Source of the DNA: Paenibacillus turpanensis
GTDB taxonomy: Bacteria; Bacillota; Bacilli; Paenibacillales; YIM-B00363
Reading direction: 5' to 3'
DNA: 42,231 nucleotides
Assembly: GCF_011421635.1 (NCBI RefSeq)
Contig: NZ_WTLI01000007.1
Span: forward strand, 1 to 42,231
The notes beneath the pieces were generated by a model, which saw nothing but the letters and a program-made list of their open reading frames with translations, was not told where the DNA came from and ran no database searches. Below are positions 15,918 through 23,690 of the stretch, piece by piece. The position numbers were made by a program, and so were the translations under genes. Each line of letters opens with the position of its first letter. The first letter of the stretch is position 1.

Positions 15918-16676
15918 TCATAGATTCCAGTCGGATAATGGGTGATCTTTTCGATGAAACGCCATGATTCGTCGATACATCGATTTATCTTTTAATTTTA
16001 AAAACATCGATTTCGCAGGCTTAAAATTTGCTTCAATAATCCAAGGCTTTCCGCGGCGGTCCAAACCGACATCCAAACCGATGATACGGATGTCATAATA
16101 TTTGCTTAAGTGTACAGCGGTTCGCACAGCGAGGGTATTCAGCTTGCGCTTAATTTTGGTTTTGGACTTATGTTTGATATTGGAAGAACGAATGGCTCTC
16201 GTAAGAGGAAGTACTTTCCCTCCGCTTCTATTTACATTCGTAATGATATAACCGGATCCGGCTACCTTTGCCAGTTTCCCGGTGACCACCCAGCTCCTGT
16301 TTTCCTTCCGCTGGATCATAATCCTTACATCGAAGGGCCTGCCCTTTACTTTAGCAAGTCGGATTTTCTTCTGGACAATAAGAGAGCGATTTTTTGACTT
16401 ATTGCGAATATAGGAATATGCGGCCTGGCGGCTGGAAACGGTCTTCTTTTTTTTCCCATATTGGACTTTGTATCGTCCGCCTTTCAAGGAAGAGACGGAC
16501 ATTACGCCGCTCCCTTTTGAACCGACAGAGGGCTTCACAATGACCTTTTTATATTTTGACAGCATGGATCGAAAATGCTTCTTGCTCATTCGAAGCGTCT
16601 TCGGAAGATAACGGGAAATTTTAGCGGACCTTTTTAGCAGCCTATATTTCGTATATTTGCTACGGTTGTAAGGCAA
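15918..16676 (-). CDS. YheC/YheD-family ATP-grasp protein, short form
   Basis: A 252-aa very basic protein related to the B. subtilis spore-associated proteins YheC and YheD. It contains the ATP-grasp part only: KYRLLKR start, K48 in IVKPSVGSKGSGV (nucleotide-binding Lys and Gly loop), VQKKI, R118 in FDVRIMIQR, D202/D206 in LDVGLD, and the metal-binding E215-x-N217 in WIIEANFKP. It lacks the ~95-residue N-terminal domain of the full-length paralogue at 18483. It begins exactly where that ATP-grasp part begins, so it looks like an intact short form and not a broken gene. ATP-grasp enzymes join a carboxylate to an amine through an acyl phosphate. It overlaps panD by 17 bp, so the two are translated together. 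The substrate is unknown. Confidence 0.82.
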   Translation of the reverse strand: MPYNRSKYTKYRLLKRSAKISRYLPKTLRMSKKHFRSMLSKYKKVIVKPSVGSKGSGVMSVSSLKGGRYKVQYGKKKKTVSSRQAAYSYIRNKSKNRSLIVQKKIRLAKVKGRPFDVRIMIQRKENRSWVVTGKLAKVAGSGYIITNVNRSGGKVLPLTRAIRSSNIKHKSKTKIKRKLNTLAVRTAVHLSKYYDIRIIGLDVGLDRRGKPWIIEANFKPAKSMFLKLKDKSMYRRIMAFHRKDHPLSDWNL

Positions 16677-17070
16677 CCCAATTTACCTCCCCATCCTCAT
16701 CAAACAACGGGTGATCCTTATAGTGGGTCATTTGATTTTGTTCGTCCACGAATACAACTCTCGGAACGACCGTTCTGATTTCTTCCTCTTCAAACAAACC
16801 AAGGCTTAATATAATCACCAGATCTCCCGGTTGAAAAAGATGTGCCGGCGGCCCATTGAGGCAAATTTTCCCCGAGCCTTCCGCAGCGGGGATTGCGTAT
16901 GTTTTCCAGCGGGTTGCATTTCGTAGGCTGGTTACCTGCACCATCTCGTAAGGCAGAATGTTGGCATTTTTCATTAGCGAGGCATCGATGGTGATACTCC
17001 CAACGTAATCCAAGCTTGCTTCCGTTACTGTTGCTCTATGAATTTTCCCTTTGCATAGAAGTCGTTTCAT
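16660..17070 (-). CDS. panD: Aspartate 1-decarboxylase
   Basis: A 136-aa pyruvoyl enzyme that converts L-aspartate to beta-alanine, normally for pantothenate. The self-cleavage site is G24-S25 in YVGSITID, where Ser25 becomes the pyruvoyl group. Active-site residues are in the standard register: K9, H11, Y22, R54, Y58 and N72. It has a tail about ten residues longer than most (127 aa in B. subtilis), and the tail overlaps the next gene. There is no panB or panC beside it; its partner is a YheC/D ATP-grasp gene instead. It starts at ATG 17070 behind GGAGGATGTT. Beta-alanine may therefore serve a use other than CoA here, which is inference. Confidence 0.92.
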   Translation of the reverse strand: MKRLLCKGKIHRATVTEASLDYVGSITIDASLMKNANILPYEMVQVTSLRNATRWKTYAIPAAEGSGKICLNGPPAHLFQPGDLVIILSLGLFEEEEIRTVVPRVVFVDEQNQMTHYKDHPLFDEDGEVNWVALQP

Positions 17071-17109
17071 AACATCCTCCGTTGTCCCAGCTTTTTACAC
17101 GCTTATCGA

Positions 17110-17161
17110 AATAGGGGTTAGCTCATTTCAACCTATTCACCAACCTATTCCATGGTATAGG
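17110..17161. promoter_or_regulatory. Repeat-rich divergent control region of the panD and thrC-like pairs
   Basis: The only space between the divergent panD and threonine-synthase-like genes is 17071-17258. It holds the hexamer AATAGG/CCTATT four times or nearly so: inverted at 17110-17115, direct at 17132-17137 and 17144-17149, and as ATAGG at 17157-17161. The two direct copies are part of an exact 10-mer, CAACCTATTC, at 17129-17138 and 17141-17150 with a 12-bp period. On minus a TTGAAA (17131-17126), an 18-bp spacer and GATAAG (17107-17102) could be the panD promoter, in which case the repeats overlap its -35. Confidence 0.4.
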
Positions 17162-17258
17162 CGGAACCATGATTTTCAAGAGTGGGAGCTATATGCCCTG
17201 CCGAGTTCAGGATAAGCACATAAACTGGTGGTGCCGACTGGTAAAGGAGGGATATGGG

Positions 17259-18470
17259 GTGGAGAGGTTTCACCTGGTTTGTCGGGCCTGCCGAAAATCG
17301 CGGAAATTTCAATTGGCATTGGAGCGATGCTCTTGCGGCGGTTCATTCGTTGTGGAATACGATTTGGAGCAAGTCCAAAACACGCTATCCAAGGAGAGCT
17401 TACTGGAGCGCCCTTCAACCATGTGGCGATACTGGGAGCTGCTTCCTGTACGGGATTCGAGCAATATTGTGTCTCTAGGGGAAGGCTGGACGCCGCTTGT
17501 CCGGCTGCATCGGGCGGAGAAAGCTTTATCCGTAGCAAAGCTTTGGGTCAAGAGAGAGGAGCAAAATCCGACGGGAAGCTTTAAATCCAGAGGGTTTTCC
17601 GCTGCCGTTTCGATCGCCAAGGAATACGGAGTAAGCAAGGTTGCCGTCAACTCTAATGGAAATGCCGCGTCAGCTCTTGCTGCGTATGCTGCATATGCAG
17701 GCATGGAAGCTTATGTATTCGTGCCGCAGGATTGTCCGGGTCTGATCGTTGAAGAATGCGTAGGATATGGCGCGCATACGGTGCTTGTGTATGGATTGAT
17801 CCACGATGCCGGCAAAATCATTCAGGATGGAAAAGCGGAGCAGGGCTGGCATCACGTCGGAACATTGAAAGAACCCGGAAGAGCGGAAGGGAAGAAAACG
17901 ATGGGCTTGGAGCTTGCGGAGCAGCTGGCTTGGAAGCTGCCGGATGTCATCGTTTACCCGACGGGAGGAGGCTCCGGCGTTATTGGAATGTGGAATGCAT
18001 TTCGGCAACTGAAGGAGCTTGGGATGGCCCATGGGGACTTGCCGAGGTTCGTCAGTGTGCAGGAAGCAGGCTGTCAGCCGCTTGTTGATGCGGTGCAGGC
18101 GGGACGCTTCGCTGAACAAAATTCGGACGTCACATCAGCCCCGACAGGGATGCGGGTGCCAAATCCTCCAGACGGGGATTGGCTTCTCTCTATTTTACGT
18201 GAGACGAACGGCACGGCTGTGGCTGTCAGCGGTGAGGAAATTCGTAATGCAAGTATTCACTTGGGCAAGCTGGGCATTTCCTCTTCTCCGGAGGGTGCAG
18301 CGACTTGGGCGGGCTTTTGCAGGTTGAGAGAGCAAGGTTGGATTCGGCCGCATGACGAGGTTGTATTGTTCAATACCTCCCACGCAATGAAATATATGCA
18401 TTGGCCGGTCAAAAATGTGCCGATTGTTAAAAATTATGCGGATTGGGTTACTCATCCCCGCAGGATGTAA
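17259..18470 (+). CDS. thrC: Threonine synthase-like PLP enzyme
   Basis: A 403-aa fold-type-II PLP enzyme of the threonine synthase family (O-phosphohomoserine to threonine). It has an N-terminal four-cysteine ribbon (C8, C11, C24, C26) as in archaeal and plant-type enzymes. The PLP lysine K109 lies in NPTGSFKSRG, a phosphate-binding-type NSNGN is at 131-135, and a glycine loop PTGGGSGVIG follows. In most threonine synthases the lysine segment reads SFKDRG; here Asp is Ser, and NSNGN replaces the more usual SSGN or STGN. Paralogues of this fold include cysteate synthase, so a different beta- or gamma-replacement reaction is possible. GTG 17259 is chosen for AAAGGAGG at eight bases. It lies 12 bp before the second YheC/D gene. 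Confidence 0.8.
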   Translation: MERFHLVCRACRKSRKFQLALERCSCGGSFVVEYDLEQVQNTLSKESLLERPSTMWRYWELLPVRDSSNIVSLGEGWTPLVRLHRAEKALSVAKLWVKREEQNPTGSFKSRGFSAAVSIAKEYGVSKVAVNSNGNAASALAAYAAYAGMEAYVFVPQDCPGLIVEECVGYGAHTVLVYGLIHDAGKIIQDGKAEQGWHHVGTLKEPGRAEGKKTMGLELAEQLAWKLPDVIVYPTGGGSGVIGMWNAFRQLKELGMAHGDLPRFVSVQEAGCQPLVDAVQAGRFAEQNSDVTSAPTGMRVPNPPDGDWLLSILRETNGTAVAVSGEEIRNASIHLGKLGISSSPEGAATWAGFCRLREQGWIRPHDEVVLFNTSHAMKYMHWPVKNVPIVKNYADWVTHPRRM

Positions 18471-18482
18471 GAGGTGGATTCC

Positions 18483-19712
18483 GTGGGAACGATAGGAATC
18501 TTGGTGGATTTGGATGTATTTCGCAACATTAAAAGCGGGAAAACAGGCAATGAAAAGCTAGAGTACTATAATCGGGCAGCCGTTAAACAAGGCCTTACTC
18601 CGGTGTATTTGTGCTTGGAACGAATGCAGCTCTCAAAGAAGGCCGCTTACGGCTATAAGTATCGTAACGGCTCCTATGTGTATAACAAGTACGCAATTCC
18701 AAAGGTCATTCACAACCGGGCGATGCCTTTTTCAAAGGAGCTGCAGCAAAAGCTCGAAAAATTATCCCGGCGCTATGAGGTGTTCAATTCCTGCACCCGG
18801 TACTCGAAGTACCGTATTCATCGGATATTGGAGAAACGGTTCATGGAACATTTGCCAACTACGAAAGGATATGGCCGTCAACGGCTGCGGGATATGATGA
18901 AAAGCTTCAAGAGCTTATATATTAAGCCGCAAAGCAGCAGTATTGGCAAAGGGATTATTAAAATCGCCCGTCAATCCGACCGTCTTTGGAAAATTCAGCT
19001 TCCGCATAAAACAAAGGTCATGACGCAAAGCAGGACGGAAAAAACGGTGGATCAATATGTTAAATCCAAAGATTATATTATTCAAGAAGCGATCCCACTG
19101 GCCGATTATCAAGGGAAGCCGTATGACGTTCGAGTGAGTGTTCAAAGAGGCGCCGACGGGCAGTGGCAAATGACAGGCATGTATGGAAAAGTCGCTCGAA
19201 AAGGCAGCCATGTAACGAACGTTGCTCGCAGAGGCACCGTAAAGAAATGCAGTGTATTGTTTAGCCACAGCTTCCAGAACCCCGGTCAGGTAGCAGCGGA
19301 GGTTCAGCGAGTGTCGCTCCAAATGACTCAATATTTAGGGGAACAATTAAAAAATCTTGCGGACGTAGGATTGGATATAGGCGTGGATCGTTCCGGAAAA
19401 CCGTATTTTATCGAAATGAACGGACGTGACCAGCGTTACGGCTTCAAGAAGGCGAAGATGAAAAAGACGTTTTATCGAACCTACGAAAATCCGATCCTCT
19501 ATGCCAAATACATTCAGCAATCAAGCGGAACGCAGCATGGGGGGAATCTAGGCAGGCTTAATGGGATGCGCAAAAGAAAAACGGTCTGGCCGAATCTGGA
19601 CCGGAGGAGCCGCCTAAAGACACAATTGGGTTCGTATAAAAACCGGATGGTGAGTTCAAGTCAATTCTCTACAACTCGGTTTTCGGTTATTAAAAATGAG
19701 AGAAAGCGTTAA
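18483..19712 (+). CDS. YheC/YheD-family ATP-grasp protein, full length
   Basis: A 409-aa basic protein of the YheC/YheD family, whose B. subtilis members are associated with the spore coat. The N-terminal domain (about 1-100; GILVDLD at the start) is followed by an ATP-grasp domain: YIKPQSSSIGKGI (nucleotide-binding Lys), IIQEAI, YDVRVSVQR, GLDIGVD and the metal-binding ExN in YFIEMNGRDQ. After about residue 335 a 70-residue Arg/Lys/Ser-rich tail follows, probably unstructured. GTG 18483 is preferred to an in-frame GTG nine bases upstream because AGAGGTGG then sits at proper spacing. It is coupled to the thrC-like gene and followed by a terminator. Its ligase substrates are unknown. Confidence 0.83.
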   Translation: MGTIGILVDLDVFRNIKSGKTGNEKLEYYNRAAVKQGLTPVYLCLERMQLSKKAAYGYKYRNGSYVYNKYAIPKVIHNRAMPFSKELQQKLEKLSRRYEVFNSCTRYSKYRIHRILEKRFMEHLPTTKGYGRQRLRDMMKSFKSLYIKPQSSSIGKGIIKIARQSDRLWKIQLPHKTKVMTQSRTEKTVDQYVKSKDYIIQEAIPLADYQGKPYDVRVSVQRGADGQWQMTGMYGKVARKGSHVTNVARRGTVKKCSVLFSHSFQNPGQVAAEVQRVSLQMTQYLGEQLKNLADVGLDIGVDRSGKPYFIEMNGRDQRYGFKKAKMKKTFYRTYENPILYAKYIQQSSGTQHGGNLGRLNGMRKRKTVWPNLDRRSRLKTQLGSYKNRMVSSSQFSTTRFSVIKNERKR

Positions 19713-19730
19713 GGGGAATCAACGTCTTCG

Positions 19731-19769
19731 GTCCCGGTGATGGCATTCGTCAATCATCGGGACTTTATT
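19731..19769 (+). terminator. Terminator after the thrC-yheD pair
   Basis: A GTCCCGGTGAT / ATCATCGGGAC stem (one G-U pair) is followed by TTTATTATTT. It ends the accessory block and precedes the histidine promoter. Confidence 0.75.
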
Positions 19770-19800
19770 ATTTATGGTAAGGTGCCATTAGGGAATTCCG

Positions 19801-19829
19801 TTGACGGCACAGGGGTTCCATGGTAAACT
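19801..19829 (+). promoter_or_regulatory. Sigma-A promoter of the histidine operon
   Basis: TTGACG (19801-19806), exactly 17 bp, TAAACT (19824-19829). The predicted leader is about 75 nt. I see no T-box or attenuator hairpin in it. Confidence 0.7.
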
Positions 19830-19910
19830 TGCGAATAACTTCTTTACTTTGTTAATATGGTAGTATGGTAACACACTAAAGCGTTTTGCGATAGAAAGGC
19901 GGAGGAGCGT

Positions 19911-21110
19911 TTGTCCAAGCCAAAAGTATTTGAGAAGCCGACCGGCGTGCAGGACTATTTGCCGGATGTGGTAGCGAAGCTGCGGGCGATTGAAACACGT
20001 GTGCTGGAATGTATGAGCCGTTGGGGTTATCAGGAAATTATGACGCCGACACTGGAATTTTACGATACGGTAGGGATTGCAAGCTCTACCTCGGATAATA
20101 AGCTGTTTAAGCTGCTGGACCGCAACGGAGCGACACTTGTGATGCGCTCCGATATGACGGCGCCGATTGCGCGGGTCGTGTCCTCGCTGCTGAAGGACCG
20201 CCCGTTCCCGCTGCGCCTGTCTTATCATGGCGCGGTGTTCCGCGCGACGCCGGCGGAAGCGGGCCGGGATATGGAGTTCTTCCAGACCGGCCTCGAGCTC
20301 GTCGGCGACGCTTCCGCGGAAGCGGACGCGGAGGTGGTTGCGCTCGCGGTGGCGGCGCTGCAGGCGGCTGGAGTCAGCCGCTTTAAGATCGCCATCGGCC
20401 ACGTCGGCTTCTTGAACGGGCTGCTGCAGGCAGCCCTGCCGGGACGCCCGGAGGACCAGCAGGAGCTCAAGGAGCGGCTGCTCAACCGGGACTTCGTCGG
20501 CTACCGCGATTCGCTGCGGAAGCTGGCCCTGCCGCAGGGCGTAGAAGAGGAGCTTGCGGGCATCCTGCGTCTGCGCGGCGGCGAAGAAATTTGCAGCCAG
20601 GCGCTGCAGCTGAAGCTCGACCAAGGAGCAGCCGAGTCGATCGGCCACTTGTGCGAGGTATGGAACATTTTGAAGGATTACGGTGTGTGTGAGCAGGTGC
20701 TGATCGATCTGACGATGATCGGCGACTTCGATTATTATACAGGCATGATTTTTGAGGGTTATGCCGCAGAACTGGGCTTTCCGGTATGCAGCGGCGGACG
20801 GTACGACAAGCTGCTTCAGCAGTTTGGCCGTCCGGCGGCGGCGACGGGCTTTGCGCTGAAGACGAACCGGATTTTAGAGGTGGTTGACAGCGAGCAGGTG
20901 ATGGAGCTGGATTCGGTGCTTGTGCTGTACTCGGCGGAGAAGCGCGGCGAGGCGCTGCGCACCGCCCATCTGCTGCGCATCGAGGATGAGGCGCGTGTCG
21001 TAGCGAAGCGTGTGGAAAGCGAGCGGGAATGGGAAGAGGCGCAGGAGCTGCCCGGCGGCGGCGTATCCTGGCGCGGCGAAGTGTATTCCCGCCTCGTACG
21101 GTTGAAATAA
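19911..21110 (+). CDS. hisZ: ATP phosphoribosyltransferase regulatory subunit
   Basis: A 399-aa HisRS-like protein that lacks aminoacylation activity and forms the regulatory subunit of the short-form HisG. It opens with KPTGVQDYLPD (HisRS motif 1 region). Motif 2 is recognisable (LRLSYHGAVFRATPAEAGRDMEF, split by an insertion relative to HisRS), and GDFDYYTGMIFEGY and CSGGRYDKLL follow. There is no C-terminal anticodon-binding domain comparable to HisRS. The presence of a short HisG next door confirms the hetero-octameric HisZG system. The start is TTG behind GGAGGAG. First gene of the operon. Confidence 0.92.
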   Translation: MSKPKVFEKPTGVQDYLPDVVAKLRAIETRVLECMSRWGYQEIMTPTLEFYDTVGIASSTSDNKLFKLLDRNGATLVMRSDMTAPIARVVSSLLKDRPFPLRLSYHGAVFRATPAEAGRDMEFFQTGLELVGDASAEADAEVVALAVAALQAAGVSRFKIAIGHVGFLNGLLQAALPGRPEDQQELKERLLNRDFVGYRDSLRKLALPQGVEEELAGILRLRGGEEICSQALQLKLDQGAAESIGHLCEVWNILKDYGVCEQVLIDLTMIGDFDYYTGMIFEGYAAELGFPVCSGGRYDKLLQQFGRPAAATGFALKTNRILEVVDSEQVMELDSVLVLYSAEKRGEALRTAHLLRIEDEARVVAKRVESEREWEEAQELPGGGVSWRGEVYSRLVRLK

Positions 21111-21125
21111 GGAGGGATGCTGGGT

Positions 21126-21770
21126 ATGGAGCAGGACGTGTTGAAGGTTGCGATGCCGAAGGGCCGCATTTACAAGCAGGCATCCAAGCTGTTTCGCGAA
21201 GCGGGGCTGGCGATCCCGGAGGAGATCGATGAATCGCGCAAGCTGATCGTTCCGGTGCCGGAGCTGAACATGGAGTTTATTCTGGCCAAGCCGGTCGACG
21301 TGCCGACGTATGTGGAATACGGCGTGGCGGACATCGGGGTTGTCGGCAAGGACGTGCTGATGGAAGAGGACCTGGACGTATATGAGCTCCTCGACCTTAA
21401 TATTGCGCGCTGCCGCATGTCGGTTATCGGGCTGCCGAATTGGAAGCCGGTCATTCATCCAAGGGTAGCGACGAAGTATCCGAATGTAGCGTCGAAGTAC
21501 TTCCGCGAGCGCGGGCAGCAGGTGGAAGTGATCAAGCTGAACGGCTCGATCGAGCTGGCGCCGCTGATCGGCCTCGCCGACCGTATCGTCGATATGGTGG
21601 AAACGGGGCAGACGCTGCGCGAAAACGGGCTGGCTGAGATGGAAGAAATGTTCCCGATCACGAGCAGGCTCATTGCCAACCGGGTCAGCTACCGGATGAA
21701 AAATGAACGGATCCAGCAGCTGTGCGACCTGCTGCAGACGCATATCTCAAAGGCGCAGCAGCAGGCCTAG
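21126..21770 (+). CDS. hisG: ATP phosphoribosyltransferase, catalytic subunit (short form)
   Basis: A 214-aa short-form HisG, which joins ATP and PRPP in the first step of histidine synthesis. It lacks the C-terminal ACT-like regulatory domain of long forms, as expected with HisZ upstream. AMPKGRIY near the N-terminus and the [11 protein letters not shown] segment are typical; the PRPP loop lies in [18 protein letters not shown]. Two in-frame ATGs occur. The first, 21117, abuts the GGAGGG ribosome binding site and cannot use it. The second, 21126, is nine bases downstream and is chosen. It follows hisZ by 15 bp and precedes hisD by 15 bp. Confidence 0.93.
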   Translation: MEQDVLKVAMPKGRIYKQASKLFREAGLAIPEEIDESRKLIVPVPELNMEFILAKPVDVPTYVEYGVADIGVVGKDVLMEEDLDVYELLDLNIARCRMSVIGLPNWKPVIHPRVATKYPNVASKYFRERGQQVEVIKLNGSIELAPLIGLADRIVDMVETGQTLRENGLAEMEEMFPITSRLIANRVSYRMKNERIQQLCDLLQTHISKAQQQA

Positions 21771-21785
21771 AAGGGAGCGGTAGGG

Positions 21786-23087
21786 ATGACGATCAAAATC
21801 GTAAAGGCGGCCGAGTTTGCCTTGGACCGCAAGGTAGAGTACGGGACGCCGGAGCAAAATGCGGCGGCGCAGGCCATCGTCGCGGGTGTGAAGGAGCGCG
21901 GCGACGAAGCGCTGCTGGAGTACACGAAGCAGTTTGACGGCGTCGAGCTGACAGCGGATACGCTGCGTGTAACGGAAGCGGAGCTTCAGGAGGCGTACAC
22001 CAAGGTGGAGCCGTCCTTCATCGAGGACATCCGGGCGGCGGCGGAGCGCATCCGCAGCTACCACGAGAAGCAGAAGCGCTTGTCGTGGATGGACGTCCAG
22101 CCGGACGGCACGACGCTTGGGCAAATTATCCGGCCGCTTCGCAGGGCCGGCTTGTATGTTCCCGGCGGGAAGGCGGCTTACCCTTCCTCGGTGCTGATGA
22201 ACGCGATCCCCGCGAAGGTGGCGGGGGTGCCGGAAATTGTGATGGTGACCCCGCCGGCGACAGCCGGAGTGCCGGGGATCAACCCGTATATTTTGGTCGC
22301 GGCAGCGGAAGCGGGCGTGAGCGAGATTTACCGCGTCGGCGGAGCGCAGGCCGTGGCGGCACTGGCTTACGGCACGGCGTCGATCAAGCCGGTCGACAAA
22401 ATCGTGGGGCCGGGCAACATCTTTGTTGCGCTGGCCAAGCGCGAGGTGTACGGCGTCGTCGATATCGACAGCATCGCCGGGCCGAGTGAAATTGCCGTGC
22501 TCGCAGACAATGGCGCGAACCCGGCCTACGTGGCCGCGGACATGCTGTCGCAGGCCGAGCACGACGAGATGGCGGCGGCCATCCTCGTGACGCCGTCGGC
22601 ACAGCTCGCCGAAGCGGTGCGCGCAGAGCTTGCCCGCCAAGTGGCGGAGCTGCCGCGCCGGGAAATCGCCGAGGCGTCGCTGGCCGCGCACGGCGCGATC
22701 GTGCTCGTCGACGACCTGCAGCAGGGCGTGCAGGTGATCAACGCGCTCGCGCCGGAGCATCTCGAGCTGATGATGCGCGACCCGGATGAATGGGTCGGCC
22801 GCATCGAGAACGCCGGCGCAATCTTCGTCGGCGAATACAGCTCCGAGCCGGTCGGCGATTATTTTGCCGGACCGAACCATGTGCTGCCGACGAACGGAAC
22901 GGCGCGGTTTTCCTCGCCGCTGTCGGTGGACGATTTTATTAAGAAGTCGAGCCTTATCCGGTACAGCCGTCAAGCGCTGGAGCGGGATGCGGCGCGCATC
23001 GCGGCGCTCGCCCGCCACGAAGGGCTGGAGGGGCACGCAAGAGCGGTTGAAATTCGCCTGAGCCAAACCAAAGGGGGCACGAACTAA
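21786..23087 (+). CDS. hisD: Histidinol dehydrogenase
   Basis: A 433-aa zinc enzyme that oxidises L-histidinol to L-histidine with two NAD+. The NAD and substrate region has RAGLYVPGG and the IYRVGGAQA segment. The zinc ligands Gln and His are in SQAEHDEMA, and the late FAGPNHVLPT segment carries the catalytic Glu/His zone. Length is standard. GGGAGCGG precedes the ATG. The stop is directly followed by the hisB ATG. The gene is visibly richer in G and C than its flanks outside the operon. Confidence 0.95.
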   Translation: MTIKIVKAAEFALDRKVEYGTPEQNAAAQAIVAGVKERGDEALLEYTKQFDGVELTADTLRVTEAELQEAYTKVEPSFIEDIRAAAERIRSYHEKQKRLSWMDVQPDGTTLGQIIRPLRRAGLYVPGGKAAYPSSVLMNAIPAKVAGVPEIVMVTPPATAGVPGINPYILVAAAEAGVSEIYRVGGAQAVAALAYGTASIKPVDKIVGPGNIFVALAKREVYGVVDIDSIAGPSEIAVLADNGANPAYVAADMLSQAEHDEMAAAILVTPSAQLAEAVRAELARQVAELPRREIAEASLAAHGAIVLVDDLQQGVQVINALAPEHLELMMRDPDEWVGRIENAGAIFVGEYSSEPVGDYFAGPNHVLPTNGTARFSSPLSVDDFIKKSSLIRYSRQALERDAARIAALARHEGLEGHARAVEIRLSQTKGGTN

Positions 23088-23687
23088 ATGTCGGAAGAAC
23101 TGCAGCGTTCAGCGGGCTTATCCCGCAAGACGTACGAGACGGATATCGAGCTTTCGTTCCAAGTAGACGGAAGCGGAGAGACGCAAATTGAAACGGATGT
23201 CCCGTTTTTGAATCATATGCTGGAGCTGTTCGCCAAGCACGGACAGTTTAACCTGAACGTGAAGGCGGAAGGCGATATTGCCGTTGACGACCACCACACC
23301 GTGGAAGACATCGGCATCTGCCTCGGCCGCGCGCTGTACGAAGCGCTTGGCGACAAGAAGGGCATCAAGCGCTACGCGAACGTATTCATCCCGATGGACG
23401 AGGCGCTGGCGCAGGTGATCATCGACGTGAGCAACCGTCCGCACCTGGAATACCGCGCGGAATATCCGTCGCAGACGATCGGCTCGTTCCACACCGAGCT
23501 CGTGCACGAATTTTTGTGGAAGTTTGCGCTGGAATCGCGCATTACACTGCACGTCATCGTGCATTATGGCCGTAACACCCACCACATGGTGGAGGCGGTG
23601 TTCAAGGCGCTCGGCCGTGCGCTGGATGAAGCGACGTCGATTGACCCGCGCGTAACCGGGGTGCCTTCGACGAAGGGAGTGCTGTAA
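23088..23687 (+). CDS. hisB: Imidazoleglycerol-phosphate dehydratase
   Basis: A 199-aa monofunctional dehydratase (no N-terminal phosphatase domain as in E. coli HisB). The metal-binding histidine clusters are FLNHMLELFAKHG and DDHHTVEDIG, and the repeat in the second half has HTELVHEF and GRNTHHMVEA. It acts in the sixth histidine step. Its ATG follows the hisD stop with no gap, so translation is coupled. Confidence 0.95.
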   Translation: MSEELQRSAGLSRKTYETDIELSFQVDGSGETQIETDVPFLNHMLELFAKHGQFNLNVKAEGDIAVDDHHTVEDIGICLGRALYEALGDKKGIKRYANVFIPMDEALAQVIIDVSNRPHLEYRAEYPSQTIGSFHTELVHEFLWKFALESRITLHVIVHYGRNTHHMVEAVFKALGRALDEATSIDPRVTGVPSTKGVL

Positions 23688-23690
23688 GCC

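Noticed and set aside
15918..16676. Short YheC/D gene as a pseudogene
   Set aside because: Its start is coupled to panD, all ATP-grasp motifs remain and no frameshift is seen, so a functional short form is more likely.
17169..17258. Longer N-terminus for the threonine-synthase-like protein
   Set aside because: The 30 extra codons lack family similarity and have no ribosome binding site, whereas GTG 17259 has AAAGGAGG at eight bases.
19830..19910. Histidine T-box in the hisZ leader
   Set aside because: The leader is only about 75 nt and has no AGTA, AGAGAG or GGGTGG blocks.
21747..23066. Long open frame (439 codons) on minus opposite hisD
   Set aside because: Same reason: Arg/His-rich shadow of a certain gene, without a ribosome binding site.
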